This document shows, piece after piece, positions 33,294 through 45,499 of a stretch of DNA of 64,000 bases. Numbering within the stretch: position 1 is the stretch's first letter; the number at the start of each line of letters is the position of its first letter. The DNA is from Spirodela intermedia (lineage: Eukaryota > Streptophyta > Magnoliopsida > Alismatales > Araceae): positions 2,597,669 to 2,661,668 of the forward strand of contig LR746276.1 in assembly GCA_902729315.2 (NCBI GenBank). The letters run 5' to 3'. The translations under genes and the position numbers were made by a program. A model generated the notes under the pieces. It did no database searches, had not been told where the DNA came from, and saw only the letters and a list, made by a program, of their open reading frames with translations.

Positions 33294-36041
33294 GCTACTG
33301 CGGGATGCAGTAGAACACACTTCCTCCCCCTTAGGCTCCCATCGCAGTATGTTTGAGGAGATCAGATTAAGGTCGACCTCCAGGGGGGTTGCAGGGTTTT
33401 TATTGATCCATCTTGGAGCTCATTTTGCCTGTGCTTATGTCGGAACCCAGGTCGGCTTAAGCATTGAAATAGGCAACTGCCTTGATCAACTTTATTTTCT
33501 CTACATCAAAGTGGAATCTTGGAAAGCGCTGAAAGTCATAATTTAAAGATTTAGTATAGAACTGAGTCGAACTTTGAACAAAGAATGATTCTTCCATAAG
33601 TTGTCGCTTCGTATCCTCAGATTGTTCCTTTCAGGATTAAACTGTGCCCTGTCGGATGATGCAACCCACCCAGTGCAATGGCCTCCTACGCAACACTGCG
33701 AGGGCGTCTGTGCTTGCGTGGCTGCCGGACATGAAAGTCAACACGTATCCGACCGTACGCTAGATGGCGTCTCTGACTTGCCAACAACCCATCCCCAGCC
33801 TCACCGATTCCTTCAGATGCCGCAAACCGAGAACGTGTTGTCCTGGTCAACTCCGTCTGATCTCGACGCCCATGAAGAGAATCGTCACATTCCGCACCCG
33901 GAAGGGTTGATCCCAGGCCTTCCATTAGTCTTATTCTCCGCCGGTGTCCTTCAGTTTAGTCGGTGAGATCAGGAGATGAATAGGCAGAGGGAAGCGTGGT
34001 GGGCGCGCACAGACAGCGGAAATAACAAGCAATCCATTATCAAATTCTTCAGATGACGATAACGCCACTACAAGTGGCGAAATCTCAGCGTGCATTCTTG
34101 TCATACGATTTCTAGATGCATCTAGAGATTTTATTTGCACCATTTAATGTGTGTCTGATAAGCCCGCCCGAAGTAGAGATGGATACGTTTGTACTATGCT
34201 ATTTTAGTCTTACAGAGTCTTTCAGTGTTATCGTGCTGCTCGTTGACTATTAATGTTATGGAGAAATGAAACACCGAATAATTGGTAACAAAATGGGTTC
34301 AATCCATATTTTTTATTGTCCTTTCAAATGTTTGCCAATCACTGTGGGAGAGATCTAAACCCGTCTACTTTTCACGTTATGCAAGATATGTAAGACTTGT
34401 TGAGCCCAAATGGAAACGAGAATGATTCTGATTTCAAATTGAGGTTATTAGACGTAGTCAATCAAAACTAGTTGGTATTGAATTGAGCAGTTCGTTCTTT
34501 TATATTGCCATATTTAATTTTTCAGAGACTGACAACAATTCTCTGGACAACAAGAATAGCAGTATTCTCTCCGAAAGTTCTAATACTGTCCTGAAAAATG
34601 AGCCCCATATGGAACTGTCGATGTTTACAGAGAGATGACCTTTTCTCAGTAAAAGCGAACAAGCGAGATAGAGAGAGAGAGTATGCAACTACATGGAAAC
34701 TAGAGTAGTTACTGAGACAGAAAGAGAACCAAACAAGAGAAATGGAAATTTCAGAGAATTCGGAACTATTTGCCGGATGGAATCGGGCGGAAACAAGAGA
34801 TACTGATCGAGACCTGTCTAATATTACATATATATATATAAATAGACAGGGAGATACATTTGGATACATATGTTCCGTGACGGCGAGCAGGGAGACAGAC
34901 GAGATCCAGAGAGAGGGAGAGTGGCCACGGCTACAATTTCTAGAAAGAAAGGGACTGATAATAAATAAATCTAAAGAATATGGTGACGGACAAAACGTTC
35001 ACGACATCTTTTGATTTTGGCCGAAGAAAACTCGGGACAATTCCAAGAGGTTCATGCATCCCTATTTATCATTGAGAGACTAAAGGAACAAAGAAGTCTT
35101 CCATACAGACATAACCCGTCGCACAAACCGACCCACGAATCCGGACTTGACCCACGAATACAGACATGATACGCTCTCATCTCTCTTAAAGTCTCTCCCG
35201 CGCCCTCTTTGCTTTAGGACTCTCAAGCCTATCTTTTTGTGCTTATCGGCCATCTTTGGTAGCTTTTCCCTTCGATTTTTTTCAAAGAAACGTAGCTGGA
35301 CTCCCTGCTTTGGTAGTACGGATTTTGGACTATAGCATACTGATCCACCTGAACAACAGTAATGATTTTTCACGCATCATTTGAAAATAGAACATTTCTT
35401 CATCATAATTATCGGATCCGTGAAATTTTAAGCGAAAGCCCCTTTGACAATCCCATTCTCGTATCGAACTGAAGGAATTTGATATTTTCATTTCAAAGAG
35501 ATGAGGGAGTCTGAAAGTGGACCTCCTGCCAGACCAGAATGTACATATAAGCACAACACAATTCAAACAGACTAGTTATCCAGTCTATCAATATTATGCA
35601 GTGGTATCAGGGAGGTGATGAAGAAGTCGTCTAGTCGTAGGGATTCATGATCGTTGATTGAAGCTATCTATAGAATGTACAGTCATAGGGGAGACAATAT
35701 TCAAATTTTACATACACCATGTCACGAATTAACGGTTTAATCAAAGTACATACAATTAGCGACGCATTCCATGTCAAATAGGATACACCATGTCACGAAT
35801 TTATAGCTGGGAGAGACATGAAATCGGGATCAAATGACACCAAAATTGACGTATAAACTGAATCATTTCAGGTATGACGAGACTGACGTATACACAATTC
35901 ACCCAACAGTGTTTAAGAAAGGAAGAGAAAGAGAGGATAGAATGAGTGGTCTCTGAACCTCAGGTCGTCTCAGCCAAAACAGAACATTCATTGAATAACA
36001 GCAATAAGAAGTGCTTCTTTGTGATAACGCCTGCACATCGT
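33294..36041. other. Region between the repeat desert and the ZIP gene, no supported gene
   Basis: Base composition returns to a more balanced value, especially at 33600-34000, where frames on both strands stay open (33601-33966 on +, 33686-33925 on -). Neither product has a motif I can name, and splice sites with matching phase were not found. A 19-bp direct repeat ('acaccatgtcacgaatt' core) occurs at 35712-35730 and 35783-35801. The right end is the 3' flank of the ZIP gene. Confidence 0.4.
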
Positions 36042-38451
36042 CTAGGCCCACTTTCCGACGAGGGACATGGCTCCCGCGCCGAGGAGAAGACCTGTATAGG
36101 AGAAAATCTGGAGCCTTCCACTGCTCTGCATCCTGTGGCTCAAGAAGTCGGCGGCGAGAAGATCGACGAGCGACATGTAGATGAGGATCCCTGCGGCTGC
36201 GGCGTCTAGGACGCCCTGCACGGCGAGGGCCGTACTACTGTTCTCGTCGTACTGTGACGTCACGGCAATACCGATGCCAATGCCCAGCGGCATCGTGAGG
36301 GTGAAGAAGATCACCATGAAAATGGTAGAAATCTTCTTGAACCTGGCCTGCGGCAGATAGGGAGAACAATAAGTCTTCCTAGACTTCTAAATCTGATAGG
36401 GTTGGGTACTAATGGGGTCCAGTTGAACAGAGTTGTTAATGAGATTTGTTTTCTGCTTTTTTGCGGGTTAGAATTTACTCTTCTAGTTCTAACGTTGCGG
36501 TAAATGTCCCTGCGCACTGCGAACACTGTTTTGGGGAATTTTCTTGCTCTGAAGCTATAGATAAATAAATAGGTAGAAACACAAACAGAGAGAGATTGAT
36601 GAATAGGGAGATACAGAGAGACAGACATATAGGTCCACAGAGTGACAGAAAGGGAGCGGGAGAGAGAGACCCCGACAAACAGACAGAGGGCAGAAAAGTT
36701 GTTGCCTTTGGAAATCTCTGAGGATCGTGATAGGTATGAACCGCAAAGACAACCGGCTATCTATCTCTAAGACAGTGAATGATAAGCAAACCAAGAACAG
36801 TAATCCTATTGGGTAAGTGAGGAGATAGAGCAGAAGTACCTGAACGATGCAGCCACCAAGTCCAATGCCTTCAAAAAATTGGTGGAAGCAAAGAGCTGCC
36901 ACAAGGGGACGGAGGGTTGAGGGATATAAAGAAGTACCCACTGTGATGCCAACGATAACAGAGTGCACCACAATTCCAAGCTCCAGCACCTATTCAAATG
37001 TCCATGGAATACGTCAGTCACTTGTCCACAACTGATGGTTTATTATTATGCTAGCAAGTCTCCGGTCAATACTTGCGATTGTGAATTCCCAAAACGACGA
37101 CTTGTTCAGTGGACCTATAAATAATCTGAAGAAAGATATTTGACAATTTTGCACAAAGTAGAAGAGTACGAAAGGGATAATAATCGTCGATGGTTATCTT
37201 AAGTGATACGGGGTTGCATTACCCGTTCGCGAGGACGGGCCTACTCGTCGAATTATTCCTTCATTTTATTAATTTAAGATTTGACAGTCGTTCAAAGAAA
37301 TAATATAATATTTGGCCAGTATAGACCGCAAGATATATTTTTTTTCTTAAACTTGTTTAGAAAATTTACCAGACTCTACTCTCGTATTTCAGCATATATG
37401 GGAGTAATCAGCACTTAAACTTGTTCATCCCTTCGTTACATATTTCCCTTGTAATCTTCATCCTGGTTCCTTAGAAATGGTCTCGAGGAAAATTCTACTT
37501 ATTACATTATTAGATATTTTCTCTTTTCCAATAGTCCAGATGAAGATGAGATCGTATGTGCAGAGTCTCGCACATATGATTAACGGCTAATAAAGGGAGT
37601 GAGAAACCCCTACTGTCCCCCTACAGTCCGGAGTACTTTACTCAAGTCTCCGGTATTTACATGAACCGTCATCAGGAATCATGAGTTCTAGAAAAAAAAA
37701 TAGAGAAGATCATCTAACGGGGATCTCATCGACATACATGCGGATTCTGAATGAACAGAAGAAATTCATGCCGGGCGCCACACAATGAGGGAAAGTGGAA
37801 GAATCCTAGCTACGTATCTAACTATGGGATAGATAATCATCTTACCTGTGAGATAATCCTGTGCCGAATCAGCTGCGACTTACTGTGATCCTCTCCTTTG
37901 GAAGACTCGAAGGTGGGCGCCGAGCCGTGGGAGTGAACGTGGAGATGACCGGCCACCTCCTCGTCCATGGATCTCTCCTCCACAGGCTGGGATTTGTTGA
38001 AGTGAGACCGGTAGAAATATCCCGTCGCGGAGGCGTCGATTATCAGCGTCCCCAGCGCGGCTACCATTGCGACGAAGCCAGCGAAGGGGAAGTTCTCCCA
38101 CGGGGCCATCGGCAGGCTCTCCGCCGAGAGCCTCTCGAAGGCCTCCGGGAGGATGTGGATCATCGCCGTGGCCAGGATCACCCCTGCCGCAAAGGCCTTC
38201 ATCACAAAGAAGGCGTCTCTATCCGGACTCAGGATGGGCCATCGCTTGCCCAAAATCGGTATGAGGATGCCCATAGTTGAGGAGACCAGTATAATGACAA
38301 TACCGATGATCTTCCACTTCAGCGCTCCAGACTTATCGCTTTCTTTGCCGCTATCTTCCTCATCGCCATGGGCACGAGTGAGAGCCGGCAACGAAAGAAC
38401 CAAGAACAAGAACCAACAGAACGCAGCCAAAGCTTTCCTCGCCACCGCCAT
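36042..38451 (-). CDS. ZIP-family zinc/iron transporter
   Basis: This is an eight-helix ZIP (ZRT/IRT-like) transporter carrying Zn2+ or Fe2+ into the cytosol, usually at the plasma membrane. Three exons join in frame, read right to left: 37846-38451, 36840-36989, 36042-36347, giving about 353 residues, normal for plant ZIPs. The order is a signal peptide (residues 1-28), TM1 around '[19 protein letters not shown]', TM2 around '[19 protein letters not shown]', TM3 with '[13 protein letters not shown]', a cytosolic loop with the His cluster 'GHLHVHSHG', TM4 with the family signature '[17 protein letters not shown]', TM5 with '[11 protein letters not shown]', then three more helices ending 'GKWA'. 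The TM4 and TM5 His residues that line the metal path are present. The ATG at 38451 is preferred over 38490, which lies too close to the TATA box. Introns of 856 and 492 bp are GT-AG. It is close to plant ZIP1/IRT-type members; the exact paralogue and metal are unknown. Confidence 0.95.
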
Positions 38452-38505
38452 ATCTCCTCTCTTAGCTGCGGTCGTAGGGAGCGGTGGCATGTGGGCGACG
38501 GCGCA

Positions 38506-38513
38506 ATTTATAG
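38506..38513 (-). promoter_or_regulatory. TATA box of the ZIP transporter gene
   Basis: On the minus strand the sequence reads 'ctataaatt', about 55-60 bp before the ATG at 38451. A start site some 30 bp downstream would give a 5' leader of only about 25 bases and would exclude the upstream in-frame ATG at 38490. Confidence 0.6.
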
Positions 38514-41500
38514 GCCACGCCTCCCTGAAAGGCGTATAGAGTGAAGCGTGGGTCGTGAGATCATCGGCGGCGAGCTTCTGGAGGACGAGAGATCCAGACG
38601 TGGGGAAAAACTCACGTATCATTCATTTTATTTATTTTCTCTTCGCGTCCTTCTGGTCAATCAATGTGCTCATAGTAGCGACATCCTGGGGTCGCCTCGT
38701 CCTACACAGACCAGTGGCCGTTTTACAGCCGACGTTTCAGAACGACTTATCTTGCAGAAAAAACCTTTTATTTTTTCTATTCCTGTATGCAAGGACAAAA
38801 AGAAATAAAATTTGATATAGGTTCCCAAGTATAGCAACCAAGAATTCAGTGTTTTTGCAGAGCGACCCATTTAAGAAATAAGAATTTCTGCAATGGCGAA
38901 TTCGGAAAGACATAAGAAAGGTCTTTGTCAATAGTCAATATGTCGACAGGATGTCATCATTATAAGTTCTGCCCCCTGGACTAGAGAACCGCCGATAGAT
39001 TCGTTCATACCGAGAAAGTCAACACGACAGCCAACATGACGTCACACCTAAGGAGGTAGGCCGAGATGGACACTGTTCATACGTTTCAGGTAGGTTCTTT
39101 TTCTGCACTCGGAGGCCTCCCGTTTGGTTATTATGAGCAACTTCAAAAAATGTAGGCGCAGACTGGGTTTCTCAGTGTTTGGTGGCCGAAAGGACAATTA
39201 TCTCATTTTGACAATGCTAATGAGGTGATGGTTCTGATGACCGTGGCAGCTTGGATAGAAAGTAAGAAGCGACAAAAAGATCGACCCTGTTGTTGCCTTT
39301 TCCATAGGGATGGGCGAATGGACTGTCAGGCATATTTTTTGGACCCACCTGGGGACCTGTAATGGAGAGAGAGATAAAGACACAGAGAGGTAGGAGCGGG
39401 GAAGAAGACGGGATACGTTTTCGGGAAGAGTGCGTAGAGAGAGAGGAGAGTCAATGTGCCGCACAAAACCTTTACATTTCACTTCTATTTACTCTTATAA
39501 TCAGTCGAGTTAATATCAAATCTACTAAAAAATTAGCAAATGATTGAAGAAATAATATATCTAAAAACATTTAACAACCAGTTGAAGCATGTAAACCAAA
39601 AAATATAAATGATGCTCATTGTTGAAGTCCGCTTCATTCCCCCCTAATATTATAGTATGTTGTGATACCTTGCTATTCATGTCTATTATCCATAAATACT
39701 AATATTTCCTCTGCCTGTTCTGTCCTTGTTCGAAATAAGCAATAATGTAATGCCTTCAGATCACATTTTTGCTTAAAAAGGCGTTTCTTACGGATGTTGA
39801 GTACGTTCTCACAAGGTCCTTTATTCACCGTTACGTTATCAATAATAATTCTAGCTTGATGACTCATATTCATGCAAAATTGCAATACTGTTGTACCATA
39901 TTTCACATACTCATGCTTCCTAGAATTCAAGAGTGACATGAAAGAACCCAAGAGTTGAATCTTCTTGCATCCTCCGTTGGATGGGACTTATGAATAAAAT
40001 ATAGTGCAGCCCAAACAACCGAATTTAGAAGGTACCTTATATCAACAAAAAGGGCTAACCAACGTACTCACAACTGTATTATAATTATTGCCAGTGTTAC
40101 TTGTTGGGTTCTACCAATATAGCAGCCTCCATTACCATTAAGTTAAAGTTCTCACTATGATGAAATGCATTCATCCCAAAGATGATTCAAGATGTTCATA
40201 CTCCTCTAGGATCCAACATGGACAAACAATCAAGTATTGTACCAATCATGAATAATTTCAAATGATACTACTATTGTCTCATCACATTCTAATAAAAAGG
40301 TAAACTTTTCATGCTTAGGTTGCCTAAGAATTCCCTAGATCCAAAATCAACCCAATCAAGTTGTTAATATATTTTATTAATGTTTCTTTCTTTACTCCAA
40401 GTATTGTAATCTCTTTATCTATATGAGTGTCATCTAAAACTCATTGCAACCTATGAATAAAATTTAATGCATGTGATGGAGAAGAATGTTTTTTATATAT
40501 TTCCTTATACCTTCCAAAGCAATTTCCAAACATCTAAATGTTTTCGAAAAAAATTATTATGTAGAAGTTTTTCACCTTAATTCACAGATGCAATATATAT
40601 TCTCACCTTTGACATCACCACTATCATGCAAGGATCACATATGATTGTAAGCCACCTTGTTACAGTATACTTTTAAGCTATCCTGTATGTAAGATTAATT
40701 CAATTAGGTTCCTTCACCTTATTATGCAAAGATGATCACATAAAGATTTGCACAATCATGTATATCCTCAATAGATTAAATGAATCCATAGCTGCATTCT
40801 GTTATCCCTGTTTTATCCTCTTTGCACTGAAGTTTTCTTTTAAACAAAATAAGTGACCATATGCATGACATTATAGGAACGAACTATTTATGGGTCTTAC
40901 TTGACTTTTTCCCTATTGTGCCACCTTGATAATAATGACATCATTACTTCCTTCGCAGTAACCTTTCTCATATACTATTTTTCGCTAGCAAACTAATGGG
41001 ATGCATCAAGAGAAAGATAACTTCACAAGAGGGAATGGGACATTAATGTGATATCAATTGTTTCTCTACATCAAGAAGTAATTCTTATGAGTCATGACTC
41101 CAATGATGAAACCTCCGCTTTTGCCAACACCCTTCTTTAAGTACTTGATGGGCAAGAATGCAGATTAGACTAATGGTGCCAAAAGGAAGAACTTCTACTG
41201 TGGGAATTGTTTTATGCATCATGCCCAGGAACTTGTAGTATCTGAATGTTGCTTTTACATCTATGTCTATTCTCCTAGACCTAAAACATTAGATATAATT
41301 TTCATAGTAAACTAAATTAGAATTGCATCCATTCGCTCCTGATTATCATGGTCTTATAATGTTCTTTGATTTTCAGCATGAAGCTCCTAACATACATCAT
41401 GATAATTGTGTTGTCAACTATACATGATATTAACAACCGGAAAAGGATTTTTATGGTTTGGACAATCTTAAATTATTTCCTAAACCGGTATTCTCTGTGG

Positions 41501-44389
41501 TTCAAAATAAACAGTCGGCAAGCAAATACCCTAAGTGTTTCGGATGGAGCCATCCCTCTTATATAACCTCAAATAAAAACACGGGCTTGATGAATGGGCA
41601 ATTTAGTAGAGGTCAACGATATTGATAGGAACCTCATAAAAACGTCGGTGTACTAGCCTCCTAATAAATCTCAACTTGGGCAATGTCTTTCTTATGAATG
41701 TCGCTTTGTGTAAAGCCTACTAAGCATTGGGACAAAATTGACTCTATTCTCTTCTCCTCACAAAAAACCACAGTTGATTTCACCAACGAACACCATAAAT
41801 TCAGCGAACCTCTGTAACGCCTTCTGCAGATGCGTCAAATCATAAATGACTAGTATCATTTCGCACTTCGAAGTTCAATAGGATATTCTGTCCTACCTAC
41901 TGTGGTGAGCATAGACGTCTCCGCTACGCTGGTAATCGCACATTAACAAGCGAAATTCTTACAAAATTAGCATTCCCTAAAATGTACTACCAATAAAAGG
42001 TAATCTTTCAGAAAGGCCCTTAAACTGATTTTTCCAGATAGATACTCCTTATTTAAGCAGAGATTCAGAAACCATGATTCTATCCTATGGCAGGTTCCAA
42101 AGAACACAATGATAAGTTATCATTGGTGGCATTTCACCTGCGATCAGCCAGCCGGGCGGAGCAGTAAAAGCCGGAAGGACAAAAACAAAATCAAAACTTG
42201 ATTCGACCTCTACGTAATTAGAATTAATTTCAGCCCAAGGGGGAAAACAGAATAACGTTTGCCTCCAATCCTGTTATATTAATAGTATTTCAGAACTGGG
42301 AGATGCGCTATTATATATAGTACATAGCTTAATTGGTCCACACTGTCCTCTGAATATGAAGTCCCCTCTTACCATGGACAGGCACGTTTATAGGTGCACT
42401 GCTGCAGGAGACGTCACATTGCTAATGATAAGTACGGGAAAGTAGAGGGAGACAGAATCACGCGGAGGACTCGCCATTCTATTGAATGGCGGGAAAGTAA
42501 TCAAAACAGACGAGTCACCGCCGTAGACCGAGAGAATGATGAGTGTGATGGGCAAACAGATCAAGTGGAGCAACAACTAGAGAAAAAGAGACCGGCCGGG
42601 GCGTGGGGGGATTGGAAGTGCAGCCGCTATTAAGGGTGCAGGGTTGGGGGGAATAGATGTATACGTATTAAGTGCGGCTATACAGATATAGAGAGAAAAA
42701 ACAGCGGGAAAAGGGCCGTTGATGCAACCTGAGAAAGATACGCTTGCTGATCCTTCGGAGCAACTACGACAGCTGGGTGCAGAGAGAGAGAGAGAGAGAG
42801 AGATCAAAGGATGAATGTCCCCGCGAGATCTTTACTCGCACGTACAAAATGACGAACTACGAGGAAACCGAAAGGACGCTCTACGGGTGTCATCGACAGA
42901 TGGAATTCATTTGTCAGCCTTCAGTAACCTGTGCTCGCCACTTTATAGTCAACTTGACCGGAAGGAAGCCATTCTCTGAGTCAGAGAACATGAGGATCAT
43001 AAATAAAGAGACAAAGTTCGAATTGACCATTCGCAATTGAGGCTATCTACTTTCCATAATGTTCGAGGATCGTGTCCGCAGCGTCTCAGGGGTTCCTACT
43101 AGATCCAAAGGAGAGGTCAAGAGCATTGTTGATCAATATTACCTCGTGTCATAGAAAGCACCTTGGCGATGCCCTGCGGATGGTGAACCGGATACTCTTC
43201 CTTGAGCTGTTACCCCATTCTACGGAGTAGTTCCTTGTCGATGATCCATCATGGTCTGCGGATCGCATATGATCTGGCACGGGGGGACCTACCTTGACAA
43301 TCATAATGCGGAGGATTCCGTGGGCTGCATTTTACGCAGGGAGGATCCGATCCTTAGCTGTACGGCGGAATGGCTGGCTGCCGTCGAACTATTCATTTCT
43401 CTCTTTGGTTCGTTTTCTTGTTCGTTTTCTAGCGAAATGACCAAACTCCTTCCGGTAAATTTCACTTTTTTAATTTATGTTCAACTTTCAGTTTAGGCTG
43501 GCGAGCAAAATTGTCAGAAACTCGCCGGAGAGACGACGGCAGTTAAGACGTCGCCGGCGAGATCACCTCACAAGTTACAGGAAAAACCCAGCAGGAGGAA
43601 CAAGGAAGACTATCTCTCGCTTATTGAAAATTGGTTCCCCCTGTCTTCCGTCAGACCGGTACTGCAGAGGATGTTAGTGCTCTTCAACGCTCGCTTGAAC
43701 AGATGTCCTTCGGAGAAAGAATCTAACATTAAAAGACAATCGAAGGCTGTGGTAGAATACATAACCATGTTAGTACTTGCGCGGATATATAATCAGGGAG
43801 TCAGAGGCAGAGAGAGAGAGGGAGAGAGACAGATCATTGTAGATGGGTGAGGAAAAGTGACGAAAGGTAAAGAAGTCCTGACATGGAATTCCGAGGCATT
43901 TCTACAATTCTCTTCTAGACATTATATATGTATATATATTTGCACGCATATTACTCTCACGTGAACAATTTCAGAGGATCCCTCCAAGAAAATCGTACGT
44001 TAATCTACCTTCAGAAACATCTGTCGCCCAGAATTTTCCATGGTCATCGTAGTAAAGCTAAGAGACGTACTGTACGAGTTTTTAAACTGCGAACCCCTGA
44101 TATCTCCAAAGTTCATTTGGCGATGAGGGGCATGAAACCTGCATCGAGGAAAAGGGCCGCGTATGGTATCAGCTGGTCGGCTGCAAGGTGACTAGCCAAT
44201 GTCGTTCCTACATTCTTTATCCACCAGATGCATCTCAAATCATCCCTTGTGTTATGATCTGCCCCGTATTCGGATATCTTAACCGTCTAATAATAACCTA
44301 TTTATGTTAAATTATACGTCGTATAATTGTATTAGTTGTTGATGTACTATTACCCGATTTTAATCTGCCTATCCGGGCTGACATGCCTG

Positions 44390-44441
<52 letters not shown>

Positions 44442-44850
44442 TGTCGCGCCTGTCAATATGTAGCTCCAATCAATTTCAAAAAGCTAAGAATCATCCCCAG
44501 GACTAAGATGCTCTTCCGGAAGTATAGGAAATATTTACAATAAATTGCACAGATAAAATTTCTTCTTAAAATATTATCAGCTGATTTTACGTTTCTAATT
44601 GATAAATATCGCGCAGCAGAAGGCACTCTCTTAGGCGACTTAATTTATAAAATAAATTGAACGACTGATAAACATAAGCCATGAGGCCTTCTCTTGTGGT
44701 TCATCCATCCCATAAAACAAATGAACGAATCATCACATTATGCTATCTTCAGGAAATCAGAACTTGCCAGATAAAAACGTAGACACACCACCATCAACAC
44801 ATGCAGAGTTGAAGTAATGAGAGAAAGATTGGGCCAAAGAAGTCATTTCA
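38514..44850. other. Gene-poor region between the ZIP gene and the ZIP relic
   Basis: I see no intact gene. At 39673-39951 (minus) a 92-codon frame has 'SLLNSRKHEYVKYGTTVLQ' followed by 'ARIIIDN', which resembles one armadillo-type repeat, but flanking frames are broken. From 39500 to 42000 the sequence is AT-rich with frequent stops. 42400-43700 is GC-richer with short open frames (for example 43251-43496 on +) that I cannot assign. GA microsatellites lie at 42781-42803 and 44388-44441. Confidence 0.4.
44388..44441 (+). repeat. GA microsatellite
   Basis: A long (GA)n tract with a few interruptions lies about 420 bp past the 3' end of the ZIP relic (which reads on the minus strand). A shorter GA tract is at 42781-42803. 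Confidence 0.85.
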
Positions 44851-44859
44851 CAGCTCATA

Positions 44860-45320
44860 CTTAGATTTTGAAAGATAATGCATTGACGAATTAGCTCCGA
44901 CTTGATGCGCTTCTCATCGCGGCCGTTGATGTGAGTGTGAAAGTGGCCGTCATCAATGTTATTCCTGCCTGCGTCTCCGTCCAGTGGGCGGGGCTCGATC
45001 CATTGAGACGGGTGGCTGTACCCAGTCGCGATCGCGTCAATCATCAGCGTCCCCATGCCGGTTGTCACACGTTGTTCACCCATGGTGATTAGGCAGGGGG
45101 ACGGGGATAAGGAACCCCAGTGCGCTTGAGGGGAGCATGGATGTGTGAGCCCAGTGCATATTTCAGCTTAAGCACCGCCCTCTTCTCTTCTCTAGCCGAG
45201 CAGTCGCGCTTCGCCACAGAGAGAGGCGGCAGGGTAGGGCCGAAGAATTGCCAGAGCACATCGCAGTATACCCTCGCCGCCTCATTTCCCCCGCTAAGTT
45301 TCTTGGGCATAGAGGGACAG
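44860..45320 (-). pseudogene. Decayed ZIP transporter copy
   Basis: The relic lies on the same strand as the intact ZIP gene, 6.4 kb to its right. The minus-strand frame ending at 45089 carries 'EEKRAVLKLKYALG', like the start of TM1 in plant ZIPs. A shift to the next frame gives 'SALGFLIPVPLP', matching the end of TM1. Then comes 'GTLMIDAIATGY', the counterpart of '[12 protein letters not shown]' in the intact gene, a His-rich loop 'GHFHTHING', and 'KSELIRQCII', matching '[10 protein letters not shown]' at the end of exon 1. TM2 and most of TM3 (about 60-70 residues) are missing, and I could not find exons 2 or 3 to the left. With a frameshift and an internal deletion it cannot make a transporter. 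An upstream stretch around 'VYCDVLWQFFG' may be the old signal peptide. It differs clearly from the intact copy, so it is an old duplicate or another ZIP subtype. Confidence 0.75.
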
Positions 45321-45499
45321 ATAAGTGGGGCGAGTCCGACGATAGACCAGACGTACGTAGCGTGCGAGGTGACGCCATCAGCGGTGGAGAAGGCACCTGA
45401 CCTTGGAGGGTAAAAGATTTGGAGATCCATGTCCTTTATGTCAGAATAACAACGCGATGTACTCATCCAACCCTTCCTCTGGGGCAGGCTGTCAAGCAC

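Noticed and set aside
36311-36989. Long minus frames continuing past ZIP exon 2 into the intron
   Set aside because: The GT donor at 36839 and the in-phase exon at 36347 give the full ZIP protein. The extension is intron.
38488-38490. Alternative ZIP start codon at 38490
   Set aside because: It lies about 16 bp downstream of the TATA box, so it is probably upstream of the transcription start.
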